DNA from: Xanthostigma xanthostigma
Taxonomy: Eukaryota; Arthropoda; Insecta; Raphidioptera; Raphidiidae
DNA length: 64,000 bases
Direction: 5' to 3'
Assembly: GCA_963575645.1 (NCBI GenBank)
Contig: OY754464.1
Span: 76,606,948 to 76,670,947 of the forward strand
Shown here: one piece after another, positions 11,341 to 21,847 of the stretch
How positions within the stretch are numbered: the first letter of the stretch is position 1
Layout: each line of letters opens with the position of its first letter
Made by a program: the position numbers and the translations under genes
The notes under the pieces: model-generated
Seen by the model: the letters and a program-made list of their open reading frames with translations, nothing else
Told to the model about the DNA's origin: nothing
The model's database searches: none

Positions 11341-11862
11341 TGGTGATTTGCCGGATATCCGTATCCGTATCCGCGGATACCCGAGGGAGAAGAAAGATCC
11401 GTATCCGTTAGTTTTTGGCTGATCTTTTACCTTATTAGTTTTCAATTCATAGATGAAATTTTATTATATAGGTGATTAGGTAATAATGAAAACCTGTTAA
11501 ATTCCATTCCGATTATTTTTTATTTTTTTAAATCGTATTTGGCACCTTTATATTGCAAACATTTATTGTAGTGAGTACCATACTAATAGTACATAACTCA
11601 AAGGTACTAAATCAACTATCTTTACAATGAGATATTGCACATCGATCTTTGGAAAGAGACAATCTGTTATGAGAGTTAACTCTTAAAGAGGTCAATAACT
11701 TTTTCCCATAACAGATAGTCTCTTTCCAAAGGTCAATGTGCAATATTTACCGCCGCGTACTCTAAGAAAGTTAAGATCCGTATCCGCGGATCTTGAAACC
11801 AAAAATCCCGATTCAGATCCGTATCCGCGGATATACATTTTTAACGATCCGGCACATCACTA
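11341..11862. mobile_element. hAT nonautonomous element
   Basis: Ends TGGTGATTTGCCGGAT and ATCCGGCACATCACTA are imperfect inverted repeats. The 8-bp duplication GTAGATAC is perfect (11333-11340 and 11863-11870). Inside, the word ATCCGTATCCGCGGAT is repeated near both ends, and an inverted pair occurs around 11636-11745 (attgcacatcgatctttgg and its complement). No transposase remains. Confidence 0.88.
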
Positions 11863-11870
11863 GTAGATAC

Positions 11871-12225
11871 CCATAAAAGACATCACGAACCCAGCAGCCT
11901 CGTGTGCAGCGGCCTTAAGTGAACATGCAATTTTTTATCAAGTCTCAAACATAGAACTATTTAAGTTTACTATAGGTACATAATACCTACATAAAAGTTT
12001 TTTACCTCGGATGTAAGAAACTAATTAACAAATATAACTTTTAGACTTTTTATCATAATTATACTTCTAGAAATTGTAATTATGTTCGCCCATTGTGTTT
12101 ATATATAGTGCTAGTGCGGAAACTTTAAATAATAAATTTTCCGAGCTAATTCAGGTTTTATCTTCACTTTGTAAATTATATTTTAAGACTGATTTTTTAC
12201 GGATAGCATAAAATTGTAATATGTA
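11871..12225. other. No recognisable feature
   Basis: AT-rich spacer between a hAT and a mariner-type element, with no open frame or repeat match. Confidence 0.4.
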
Positions 12226-12753
12226 CAGAGTGATTTTTAAGTTAGTTCTTTTTTTAACAGCGTGTAGAAAATAGAAATCAAATAAACATAAAAATATTTC
12301 ACGTAAGTTTTTTATCAAAACTCAAAAATGAAATAGAACGAGCTTTCAGAGTTTTATTAAATTTTACCAAATTTTCAGGACAACCCTGACGTTATGTTAT
12401 GTCACTATGGAAATATGTTATGTCATTATCAAGTATTCACGGTAATTGTTCGAAGTTGTCCCCGTTTTGTTGGACACAAAGATGCGTGCGTCGTAGCCAT
12501 GCTTGTAGTAGCGATAAGGGTCTTCCGCGAATTATTTGGGATACATTTCCGATTCGTGCTATCATTTCTTCGCGTATGTTAATCGGGCTTTTGAATTAAT
12601 TAAATAAAATTAAAAAAAATTAATTTAACTTTGAACGGCTGCTTCTCTCTTATTTTTGATTTTGATAAAAAAGTTACTCAAAATATTTGTTCGTCGATTT
12701 GATTTCTACACGCTGTTAAAAAAAAAGAATCAACTTTAAAAAAAATAATTCTG
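12226..12753. mobile_element. Tc1/mariner-type MITE with a transposase remnant
   Basis: Inverted termini of about 55 bp (CAGAGTGATTTTTAAGTT ... and its complement ending ATTCTG) are flanked by TA (12224-12225 and 12754-12755). The centre retains the C-terminal end of a mariner/IS630-type transposase on the minus strand. The element is thus an internal-deletion derivative of an autonomous transposon. Confidence 0.8.
12437..12595 (-). pseudogene. C-terminal fragment of a mariner/IS630-like transposase
   Basis: A 52-residue open frame ending in a stop reads ...REEMIARIGNVSQI... then ...RRTHLCVQQNGDNFEQLP. The pattern IREEMIARI, followed by a basic RR and a Cys then NGxxFEQL, matches the tail of mariner/Tc-like transposases after the catalytic domain. 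The DDE/DDD residues and the DNA-binding part are missing. It lies between matching terminal repeats, which supports the assignment. It cannot encode an active enzyme. Confidence 0.65.
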
Positions 12754-12880
12754 TATATTATGTACGGAAAATTTTCTGCCTTAACCAGTATTACAACAGA
12801 CATTGCAGTGTTTATAAAACTTAGAGAAAATATAAATATTTTAAAAAGACACTAACAAACTCAACAAATTTATTTTCTAG

Positions 12881-13091
12881 TGCACAAAAGAAGTACAGGA
12901 GACTAAATTTCAAAAATAAATCCTTTGAAGAACTCTTAACGCCTAATAAGGCTATGTGGTGCAAATATAAAGAACCAATCCCATTTATCTATAATAAAGA
13001 TTTATATAAGCGATTCATCTTCCAGCACATTAATGGGCGCAGCCAGATACTTTCTATAAGGGGTGACAAATATTGTTATATAAGAAATTGA
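12881..13091 (+). CDS. Possible terminal exon, unknown protein
   Basis: The frame follows a plausible 3' splice site (tttattttctag at 12869-12880) and stays open for 69 codons to a TGA, reading AQKKYRRLNFKNKS..., then PNKAMWCKYKEPIPF and FQHINGRSQILSI. Residue use (W, C, H, P, D, E mixed with K) looks more protein-like than the AT-rich background. I do not recognise the family. It could equally be a relic of a transposon protein. No start codon, upstream exon or polyadenylation signal has been identified. Confidence 0.3.
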
Positions 13092-13324
13092 TTGTCATGT
13101 CATTCTGATCAGTCAGACAACAGACACGTTTTGCTCTGTGTTTATTTCGAACTGTCACTGCGCGCGCACCGGATCTATCCACAAAACAAGCTTGAAAAGT
13201 AGTCTCGTGTGAAGCGAGCTCTTAACAGCAATCAACAAAACCAGCGCTAGAAAACTAGTAGGAAAATCTAGCAAAGAATCTAGCAGCGTTTCTAGCCTCG
13301 TTTGTAGCGACCTTTAGATTATTC
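13092..13324. other. No recognisable feature
   Basis: Spacer of moderate GC with repeated tctagc words (13245-13310) and no frame or terminal repeat. Confidence 0.4.
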
Positions 13325-14493
13325 CAGGGGTCGGCAACCTTTTGAGACGGAAGAGCCAAAAGTTACAATTTACAAAATTTCACAGTTTTTAAAGAGCTAC
13401 TAAACATTTTCGTTCCAGTATTATAGTATCGGCTTATATAGGTATAATATTATATATATCCGAGGACAACACGTCGCGACGGGGGTGGTGCGGGTGAGAC
13501 GCGAGTGGAAACGGCTGAGAGATAAACATGGTACTCAATCATGTATCGATTGGATGATTTTAAGGGTTTATATAATAAAATAGTTGGAAAAACCAAAAGT
13601 GCACATCCCGCAAGTTTTCCACTGTATGATAAAAAAAAACAATTGAAAAAATATTAAAAAAAAAAGATTTAAAAATTTAAAAAAAAAAATAAATAGGTAA
13701 ATAAAAATTGAAAAAATATTTTTTTAAGTTTGAAAAAATAAAAAAAAATGACAACTATACATAATATAATATATAATTAATATCAAGTGGAATCAAAAGG
13801 AATAGGAAAAAAAAATAAAAATCAATTATTTTGTAAGGAATCGAACCCAGGACCTTGCCGTTGTGGATCTAACAGCATAACCATTAAGCCGCGAAGCTTG
13901 CTAGGCGTTTCGGTGTTATTACGGTATAGAAGTGTAGCACTTGTTTTATGGATTTACACTATATTTACACAGTAATTATTATATTGTTTTTTCAAACTAT
14001 TAGCTGTCAACAATAAAAAAATAAAACTGTTTATAAATATTAAACTACTGAACACATTTTTGTGAATTTAAATAAGGTTCTGGTCTGATAGTAAACAAAG
14101 TGAATAAAATATAACCCAAGGCAATCTGACCAAAATTGCGATCTGTCGAGTCGTGACGTACATACGTACGTACATACGTACAGACCAACCGACAACTGCT
14201 GTTTGTGATTTTCAATTACAATTTTAATAGTATTTATGAACTCGAATTGATTTAAAAATGGTTCTGTTTTATAGATCAGAATCTCCTCTTTTCAAAAAGC
14301 TTCAATTTGAATGGATTTCGTGTGAAATTAACTTAGATATAACTTCTTATATGAACGAAAGTCAGCTCTGATGCACAAGGCGATAATAAAGCACATACCG
14401 CTAGTTTAGAGGTATATGCAATAATTATTTTTTGCGTATGAAACTGAAGAGCCGCAACTTTACATCAAAAGAGCCGCAGGTTACCGACCCCTG
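13325..14493. mobile_element. hAT nonautonomous element (CAGGGGTCGGCAACC ends)
   Basis: The ends CAGGGGTCGGCAACC and GGTTACCGACCCCTG are near-perfect inverted repeats typical of hAT elements. Subterminal AGAGCC words occur on both sides. Flanking 8-mers GATTATTC (13317-13324) and GACTATAC (14494-14501) agree at 6 of 8 positions. The 1.17-kb body contains a tRNA-like sequence but no transposase frame. A partial relative is nested at 46920. Confidence 0.85.
13836..13905 (-). repeat. tRNA-like sequence inside a hAT element
   Basis: Read on the minus strand it has an A-box-like GCGGCTTAATGGTTATGC, a plausible 5-bp anticodon stem (CTGTT/AACGG) and a B-box/T-arm GGGTTCGATTCC. The anticodon loop has 8 bases and the acceptor ends do not pair well, so it is unlikely to be a working tRNA. 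It is probably a tRNA-derived relic captured by, or inserted in, the hAT element. Confidence 0.55.
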
Positions 14494-14544
14494 GACTATA
14501 CTGAGAGTTTCATTTTGACAATTTGTTTAGTAGGAAACGATAAG

Positions 14545-15036
14545 TTTATTCAACTCATGCGCGTTATTCATGTTTTATCATGCCTACAAACCGAACCCTA
14601 AATAGCCATTTACCGACTGGTGACAATTACTTGACAATTACTCAATGAAGATTCCTACTAGCTCGACCATTGTGGAGTAATGAAAATAAACGTAACTATT
14701 TTCTGAGTCGTAACGAAATAGTCGGTAACAACAACTCCGTTGTTACCCATTGAGGCTAAAATTGAGAGGCCGAATGTTTTCGACATGGAGTTTATTCATA
14801 ACCGGCTAACCTCAAACCAAAACATTGAATCGTGCTGTTTGGTGCTGTTAGTATTGACAGTTTTTTTTATAAAGAAATAAATAGATATTTACAACATCTC
14901 ATTAATAACAATAAATAAAACATGAATAACGCGCAATTGTTGAATAAAGTTATGGGCGTAACTTGTAGGCTAAGTCATGACCTGTCAGCGCGATGACACG
15001 CCATGAATGACTTAGACTACTAGTTACGCCAATAAC
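14545..15036 (+). mobile_element. MITE-like repeat, family B, copy 2
   Basis: High-identity copy of 4609-5085, in the same orientation, with both inverted-repeat modules. It differs by small indels (for example an added cgatgacacgcc near 14993). No coding frame. Confidence 0.75.
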
Positions 15037-15599
15037 TATTTCATTACGAGTTTTATGAAAGCAAATAGACTATAAATGCGTAGATACCTATCGTATAGAG
15101 TTGTTGGTCTCAACTACCGTCGCTTTAAACTCATTAGTTAATTTATGTGTCCCCTTGGAGAGTTAATAAACGTTAAATGTAGGTACGTACGTGCCTACTC
15201 AACAAGCTCGTCAGCGCTTGACGGGTGTTAACCCGGAACAAGGATCCGGCAACCTAGGAGGATAAACCGACACAAGTACACAACATTAATGAAATACATA
15301 AACTGAACACTGTTGTGAACTTGTAAAATAAATATTTGTATAAGTTTTTGTTTAAATAAAAACAAAAAAAACTACACTTTCCTTTTTTACACAGCTTATA
15401 TTTAACTTCACATACCTATATGCCGGTCAGTCAGTTTGTTACAAACCTATTTTGAATTACTGCCACTTGATCCATTACTTTAAAATTGTGCGTACTTATA
15501 TAGTATAGATCAGGGGGACCTATTGCACGCGTGCCACAGGTGGCACGCGACAGATTATTATTGTTGGCACGGTATTAATTGAGGTCCAAAATCAAATAA
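15037..15599. other. Mostly unassigned, with a possible hAT end
   Basis: At 15510-15560 the sequence atcagggggacctattgc, followed by an inverted gcgtgccac/gtggcacgc pair, resembles a hAT terminus, but no matching second end was seen. The rest shows no feature. Confidence 0.35.
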
Positions 15600-16245
15600 T
15601 CTATACTAATATATAAAGCTGAAGAGTTTGTTTGTTTGTTTGAACGAGCTAATCTCAGAAACTACTGGTTCGAATTGAAAAAAACATTTTTGTTGGATAT
15701 CCCATTTATCGAGGTAGGCTATAGGCTATATAATATCACGCTACGACCAATTGAAGCGGAACATCAATGAAAAATGTTGCAGATGTATCTCAAAATTAGT
15801 CCATCCTACAAATATTATCAGGTGAAATGCCTTAACTAAATATTGCAATATTAGCGCGTCACGTTACAAGCCCGGATAGCTCAGTTGGTAGAGCGTAAGA
15901 CTCTTAATGCCAGGGTCTTGGGTTCAAGCCCCACGTCGGCGAATATATATTTTTTTTTAATTTTTTACATTGCTTTCTTCTAAGGCTTACATTTCAATTT
16001 TTTAAAATTTTATTATGACTAATTAAAATTAAATATTTATTATATGTATTGAAAGAAATTTTATTACTTGAAAAAAAGTATAAATACTGCTTTTTAACGA
16101 CAAAAACTTTTGAACGGTAACTCCGATCATTATGAAGTTTGCACACAACATTCATCTCGGTGAACTAAGATGAATGTGCGTACTCATGTCCCTTCCTTTC
16201 CCATTCGTTCTTTTGCACCCGGGTGAATCCGGGCGGGACCGCTAG
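15600..16245 (+). mobile_element. Helitron carrying a tRNA-Lys-like sequence
   Basis: The 5' end is TCTATACTAATATATAAAG after an A. The 3' end has a CCCGGGTGAATCCGGG hairpin and stops at CTAG (16242-16245) before T. This is the classical Helitron organisation. Compared with the shorter relative at 18458-18786, it contains an extra segment with a tRNA-Lys-like sequence. Other tRNA-bearing copies are at 55844-56488 and 63428 onwards. There is no Rep/helicase. Confidence 0.85.
15870..15941 (+). repeat. tRNA-Lys(CTT)-like sequence within a Helitron
   Basis: The A box (TAGCTCAGTTGGTAGAGCG), anticodon loop (CTCTTAA, anticodon CTT) and B box (GGTTCAAGCCCC) are all close to eukaryotic tRNA-Lys. The 3' side of the acceptor stem is one base short and the anticodon stem has mismatches, so a functional tRNA is doubtful. 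The internal Pol III promoter boxes look intact. It recurs in two other Helitron copies, which shows it moves with the element. Confidence 0.7.
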
Positions 16246-16289
16246 TTAAAAATATGCTAGATGCCGAAAACATTTGACTGTCACCAAAT

Positions 16290-16710
16290 AACAAAAAACT
16301 CGGATCGCTGTGCGAAACCCTGCCGACAATATAGTGTATTTGCTAATACAGGCAGTGTAGCTTTATTACGTGTACCTATTTATGTTTCTTTTTGGACAAA
16401 ATTAAATAAATCCCCTTAATACAACCCTTAATGATTTTTTTTCTTGATTTCAATATTATCTTTTACCAATCCAACGTTTGCATTCAATTAAATACACCCT
16501 TCAGTATATAGATCAAACCCATCAAATTAGCATTTTCATAAAATTTGTAAGTGCGGTCCTGTCGGGCCGATTTTAATAAAACTTTGGCAGCACATTTCTA
16601 TCCTTACTAATGAGTTAAATTTCAATTTTGAAACGATTCTCAAAATTTTTTCGGTATTTTTGGGCTCTAAAAATTTTTTCAACCCCTAAAACCCACCCAG
16701 TGGCATTGGG
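16290..16710. repeat. Dispersed repeat, family C, copy
   Basis: The block runs from aaaaaactcggatcgc...ccctgccgacaatatag to the ttttttcaacccctaaa end and is collinear with 60255-60670. It carries the characteristic ggtcctgtcgggccgatttt segment. No coding frame. Confidence 0.72.
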
Positions 16711-17329
16711 CCCATTTACAAAATTATGAAAAAATAAATCTTATTTTTATTTTTATATTATTGTGAATTTCTTTTGTTTTTGTACATCATATTATATACT
16801 TGTGTTTTATTATTTTGCGTAAAACTGTACAGTTGTCGCGAAGATAATTGTTTAAATTAATACAAATGATGAAACCATATTTCGCACTTCTTATTTATGA
16901 AAGAAATGCATGTATTGTTAACGATAGTAGACTGTGTAGTCACGTTTGTTGTGTTTTTATGCAAAGAAAAATATTTTCTTTATGCTGAAGCACTTTTTTT
17001 GCAGACATTGTTACGTACAGGTGCAAACATAATTATTTAAATGAATATGAATGTTTCTATCCTCCTTGGTTACATAGGTCGGGTACTGTGTAGGGTCCAT
17101 GTATCGTATATGACGTATTGCAGGTGAATACGAACATAAACTGTTTTACAAATGGCGAAAACTTCTAACTTTGTGGAAATCATAATCCCAGGATGGATGT
17201 AGGTTATTATATTTATAAATATTTTGTATGGGAGGGATGTAAAAATCTATACTTTTCAATTATTTTCTATGTGAAGTGCGTTGTTTTCCTCCAAAAATAT
17301 GTTACGTATTTTCAATTCTCAGTCCCAAA
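16711..17329. other. No recognisable feature
   Basis: AT-rich interval between a family C repeat and a Helitron array. No repeat match or plausible frame. Confidence 0.4.
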
Positions 17330-18455
17330 CCTGTTACCATTCGTCCGCGTTAATCTCTGAAACCCTGAACCGATTTTAATGAAATTGTGTTAATGTGTCT
17401 ATCTTGGCCCACCTAATCTATAGGATCGTTTTTATTATCTAAATAGTTTGTCCAAAATTACGGTGTTTTGTAACATATAGCGACATCTCATAGAATTTAC
17501 TCAAAGCTATTAGTTCAGAACAAACAAAAAACTGTTTTAGTACCAAGTAGCGACATCTGTTAGAATTTGCTCAAAGCTATTAGTTCAGAAGCAAATCTGG
17601 GTAGAATTTGCTCAAAGCTATTAGTTCAGACGCCGGCCGCAAACAAAATACATTTAGCAGAATTATATCTGTCGCACCCGGATGAAACCGGGACAGGCCG
17701 CTAGTGTATTAAAAAAACTGTTTTAGTGCCAAGTAGCGACATCTGACAGATTTTGCTTAAAGTTATTAGTTCAGAAGCAAACCTGGTAGAATTTGCTCAA
17801 AGCTATTAGTTCAGACGCCGGGCCGCAAACAAAATACATTTAGCAGAATTATATCTGTCGCACCCGGATGAAACCGGGACAGGCCGCTAGTGTATTAAAA
17901 AAACTGTTTTAGTGCCAAGTAGCGACATCTGACAGATTTTGCTTAAAGTTATTAGTTCAGAAGCAAATCTGGTAGAATTTGCTCAAAGCTATTAGTTCAG
18001 ACGCCGGGCCGCAAACAAAATACATTTAGCAGAATTATATCTGTCGCACCCGGATGAAACCGGGACGGGCCGCTAGTGTATTAAAAAAACTGTTTTAGTG
18101 CCAAGTAGCGATATCTGACAGATTTCGCTTAAAGTTATTAGTTCAGAAGCAAACCTGGTAGAATTTGCTCAAAGCTATTAGTTCAGACGCCGGGCCGCAA
18201 ACGAAATACATTTTGCAGAATTATATCTATCGCACCCGGATGACACCGGGACGGGCCGATAGTGTATGAAAAAAACTGTTTTAGTACCAAGTAGTGACAT
18301 CTGACAGATTTCGCTTAAAGTTATTAGTTCAGAAGCAAATCTGGTAGAATTTGCTCAAAGCTGTTAGTTCAGACGCTGGGCCGCAAACGAAATAGTAAAT
18401 ACATTTTGTAGAATTATATCCATCGCACCCGGGTGAAACCGGGATGGGCCGCTAG
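17330..18455 (+). mobile_element. Helitron with tandemly repeated 3' ends
   Basis: From about 17462 the sequence consists of units of about 186 bp, each ending in a hairpin (gcacccggatgaaaccggg) and CTAG or a one-base variant. The unit ends are at 17704, 17890, 18076, 18262 (ATAG) and 18455. Within units the phrase gaatttgctcaaagctatta is repeated. Such arrays are known from rolling-circle elements that read past their terminator. The upstream Helitron body starts near 17330. Confidence 0.82.
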
Positions 18456-18457
18456 TA

Positions 18458-18786
18458 TCTATACTAATATATAAAACTGAAGATTTTCTTTGTTTGGTTG
18501 AACTACTGGTTCGAATTGAAAAATATTTTTTTGTTGGATGTCCAATTTATCGAGGGAGGCTATAGGCTATATAATATCACTCTACGACCAATAGGAGCGG
18601 AGCATCAATGAAAAATGTTGCAAAATGTAACTCAAAAATTGTCCGTCCGACAAAAACTTTTGAACGGTAACTCCGATCATCATGAAATTTGGACACAACA
18701 TTCATCTCGGTAAAACTAAGATGAATATGCATACTTATGTCCCATTCGTTCTTTTGCACCCGGGTGAAACCGGGCGGGGCCGTTAG
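18458..18786 (+). mobile_element. Short Helitron without the tRNA segment
   Basis: It starts TCTATACTAATATATAAA two bases after the CTAGT of the preceding array and ends with a CCCGGGTGAAACCGGG hairpin and TTAG. Its sequence equals the 15600-16245 element minus the central tRNA-bearing segment. A 60-codon frame inside it is incidental. Confidence 0.8.
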
Positions 18787-18800
18787 TTTTTTATAATATT

Positions 18801-18966
18801 TTTTTTAAAATAGGCTTAAAACAATAATGAATAAAAAATACAAGTATTATTGTGATAAAACCGTGGGGCGCTCGATGTACGAAAATGTGGAACAAAGCGC
18901 CCCACGCTTTTTCCACAATAATACTTGTATTTTTATTCATTATTGTTTTAAGCTTATTTTAAAAAA
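18801..18966. repeat. Foldback (family K) with CGTGGGGCGC core, copy 2
   Basis: Two arms of about 70 bp are near-perfect inverse complements (caataatgaataaaaaatac ... and its complement). The core is CCGTGGGGCGC on the left and GCGCCCCACG on the right. A tRNA-like sequence lies 126 bp away, with the foldback on its 3' side, the same arrangement as in the copies at 24888 and 47866. Confidence 0.75.
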
Positions 18967-19092
18967 GTATTTTTTACTTTTTAGTTCGATATAAAGCGCG
19001 TTTTTTAGTTTTTTTTTAAACTAGGTATATTTATTTTCCACTTTTTAGTTCGATTTATTGTCAAAAATTTGCCGAAAAACAACAAATGTTTT

Positions 19093-19190
19093 ATTTCGGC
19101 GTGGACGGGATTAGAACCCACGACCGGTGAATCCGAGAGTTGACGTCAGCGAAGACCCGCGCCTTAGACCGCTCGGTCAACGATTGCTCT
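19093..19190 (-). repeat. tRNA-like sequence with a long variable arm (Leu/Ser type)
   Basis: On the minus strand it reads GACCGAGCGGTCTAAGGCGC (A-box region as in tRNA-Leu), a long middle part and GTGGGTTCTAATCCC (B box). The acceptor strands do not pair, so this is a tRNA-derived sequence or pseudogene. It precedes the foldback at 18801-18966 in the tRNA reading direction. Confidence 0.6.
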
Positions 19191-19667
19191 TACAGTAGTG
19201 GCATAACATACTAACAGTAATAAACCACTTGCATTAGTCCAAACGAAGATTACAAACAAACATACATACATACATCCAAACTTACAAGTGAAGTTAATAC
19301 AAAGCGTGTAAAAATAGATCAAATAGATCTTTATACTGTGTATAGGAAGGTGCAAGTTGAGCTTAAGGTCGATGCGACGCTCTGCACTGCAAGTTTAGCG
19401 CGTTTAGACTAAACATGAGTCGGCGGCGTCGCACTGAAGCGAAAGTCATTAAGAAATTCATATCATATTACTTAAAAGAAAACTTTTTAATACGCTTGAA
19501 CAAGAGCTGAATACCCTTTACAGTATACATTGCTCGTAGATTGCGCAAAGCAAGAATATATTAAGAATAGGGTTGCTGTCTGCAAAGTCAACTAGGATAA
19601 GAAGCTCAAAAAATCCAAAATTTTGAGTTCAAATTCGGAACATAATAATTAATGTTTCTTATTTTAC
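19191..19667. other. No recognisable feature
   Basis: Spacer with a short GTAT-type simple repeat (19255-19276). A 63-codon minus-strand frame overlapping it is unsupported. Confidence 0.35.
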
Positions 19668-19874
19668 TAATGGCCATATTCACCGAACGTAAGTAGTTAT
19701 TTATTCGGTTCATTTGTTTCATTCCTCCGAATACATAGCGATAATTCAATTCACCAAGCGTAATGTTTCCTGCAGGTATAAATCTATTCTGTCCAAATTC
19801 TCGGGTATAAATATTTATTCGCCTGACAAAATAATAATGACCGCCACATAGATCATAATACCTAACCTATAAAC

Positions 19875-20707
19875 TTATCTTTATCTTTGTGCGGAGGAGC
19901 TGTTGATTGAGGCTGGTCATTATTCTGTAGAAGATTTCTTTTATTAGTGTATTATACTTGTTTTTTTTTTAATTGTATTAGACGATGCTATGCCCCGTAA
20001 TGGTGGTATTTAAGGAGGTTGATCCGTTACAGTCCCAATCAAAAGTAAGTCGAATTCTAAATGGGAACTTTTCCATAATAAATTTTTACAAAAGGGTGTA
20101 AGTCGATGATACCAATAAATTATTGTCATAATAAATATTTTTTTTTTAATATTATTAATTATTTCAGTATTTTACTTAATTTGTACAAAGTTAGGTTAGA
20201 AAAATAAATGTATGTAAATAGTTGTATTTTACATATTATTTGTAGTAAATAATTTAAAAAAGAAATTAGAAATAATAAAAATTAAAATTAAATCATCAAA
20301 AAGTTGAAAATTCAGTAAAAATAAAAGTCCATAATTGAAAAGTGCTGAGGTTTAATAATTTTTTTTATTGATTAAAAGTCTCCTAATTAAATTGAAAAAA
20401 ATATTAAAATATGCGTAAGACATCAATGATTTACATAGTTAGTTTTTGGAACTGCTGACATTATTTGGTTATTTGCAAAAAATTAAAATGTACCGTTTGC
20501 ATGCTAGATTGACATATTTTCCATAAGACTACATGTAAAAGTTTTTTTTAAATTTTGACTTTATAAATCTCCTAATGATTTTGGATTTTTTACAGAAAAT
20601 TTTGTTATAAAAAAATCTATTAAAAAAACTTTATTACAGATTTTTTTCATTATCTTCGTAAAACGGCTCAACCTCCTTAAACAAATATATTATATTCTAT
20701 TCTATTC
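19875..20707 (+). mobile_element. 5'-truncated Jockey-like LINE 3' end
   Basis: The sequence starts in the last codons and 3' UTR shared with the LINE at 22587-23471 (gcggaggagstgttgattga...) and ends in a (TATTC)n-type tail. It lies in family E with a short direct repeat TAAAC on each side (19870-19874, 20708-20712). It is itself split by a TTAA-type MITE. Only a few terminal ORF2 codons remain. Confidence 0.75.
20014..20676. mobile_element. TTAA-flanked MITE (piggyBac-like)
   Basis: Termini GGAGGTTGATCCGTT and AACGGCTCAACCTCC are inverted repeats, flanked by TTAA at 20010-20013 and 20677-20680. The related LINE at 22587-23471 has the undisrupted site (gtatttgaacaaatat). TTAA target use suggests the piggyBac superfamily, although the termini are not the canonical CCC type. 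No transposase frame. Confidence 0.75.
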
Positions 20708-20862
20708 TAAACGTGGAGTATTACATCTACAGTTGCTCTTGTGAATTTATTTGTGTTGTTTATTAACTTTTTGTGAAGTATAGTTGTAAAACATTAAAGT
20801 TTTGTGTGCAATTGGGTTAGGATAAAACATTATTATTTTGTGAAACTTTTTTTTGACGTTTA

Positions 20863-21490
20863 CACTAACGCCATCAGTCGGATTTTTGAGTGAAAGTCAA
20901 AATATTCAACAAAAGCAGCAAGGAGCATAGTGCAGTTTGCTTGATGAAGTGAATGTAAATTTTATTTTAACGAATAAATTTGTTCCAAGATTAGTAGCTT
21001 CTATCTTTAATAGTGTTCCGTGAATATTTACATGAATGAAATTAACCATTTTTACCCTACAACTTTTAATGAATGAATTGATTGTTTGATATTGGTAAAT
21101 TTAATTTCGGTTTAATATAATTAAAAAAAAACACAAGTACCTATCCCAAACAGATATTCTATTTCCTTCCAGAAAAAGCATTTTTCTATCTAATAATTTT
21201 CCAGTCGTAGTTTTCCCATCCATGGCCGACGTTCAGCCTACTACTGCAATGTTGCTACATTACTTAATTACTTTTGTGCTGCGTTCGTTTGTTTTTATCT
21301 CTTGTACAAACAGTCAGTTGTTATAGGCTATACGACCTACAATGCGTATAAACATTTCCAAACATTCAAATTTTAATAACTGTTAATAAACAAACACGGA
21401 CAGTTACAAATTTTGGTGCATTTTAATAAGTTACAAACAATACGATATGAGCAAAAAATATTCGTTAACTATAAATTATAATATAAAAAA
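20863..21490. other. No recognisable feature
   Basis: No coding frame, repeat match or terminal structure was found here. Confidence 0.4.
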
Positions 21491-21842
21491 TTCCAGCCAA
21501 TTGGGCGACGGGACCATTCCAACTTCAAAATGTTGACATTTGATACGGTATAATAAAGAAAATAAAATTTATGATATCGCATTAAGTGGCGCGGGTAATA
21601 GCTAGTATTCAATATGATATTTGCTATTCGTTGCCATGGTTACCTACATAATATGTGTCACGGCTTGTAAAAATTAATCAAAGCATGCTTAACTAGTTTA
21701 TTTCTGACAGATCTACAAAACAAAAGAACAGCTGATTTTTTTATTTTCAAAATATTTCCGAATTTATAAAGTTTTATAAAGTTTAAAATTGAACGAAACA
21801 TTCTTGACAAAAAAATAAAATAGTAAGCCGTTATGAAAAGTA
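21491..21842 (-). repeat. Dispersed repeat, family A, truncated copy
   Basis: Starts ttccagccaattgggcgacg and matches the right half of 3711-4395 in reverse. It breaks off where a hAT fragment begins (about 21845). Confidence 0.72.
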
Positions 21843-21847
21843 TGCAA

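Larger units (their letters stand above)
19668..20862 (+). repeat. Dispersed repeat, family E, interrupted by a LINE
   Basis: The left part (19668-19870) and right part (20708-20862) match, in reverse and without interruption, 54878-55178. The second copy gives the empty site (cctataagcgtggag) and so proves that 19875-20707 was inserted. The nature of the host repeat is unknown. Confidence 0.78.

Noticed and set aside
15870..15941. Functional tRNA-Lys gene
   Set aside because: The acceptor stem is one base short, the anticodon stem is mismatched, and the sequence recurs within Helitron copies.
17462..18455. CRISPR-like array
   Set aside because: Units are adjacent copies of one Helitron 3' end, with no spacers between short repeats.
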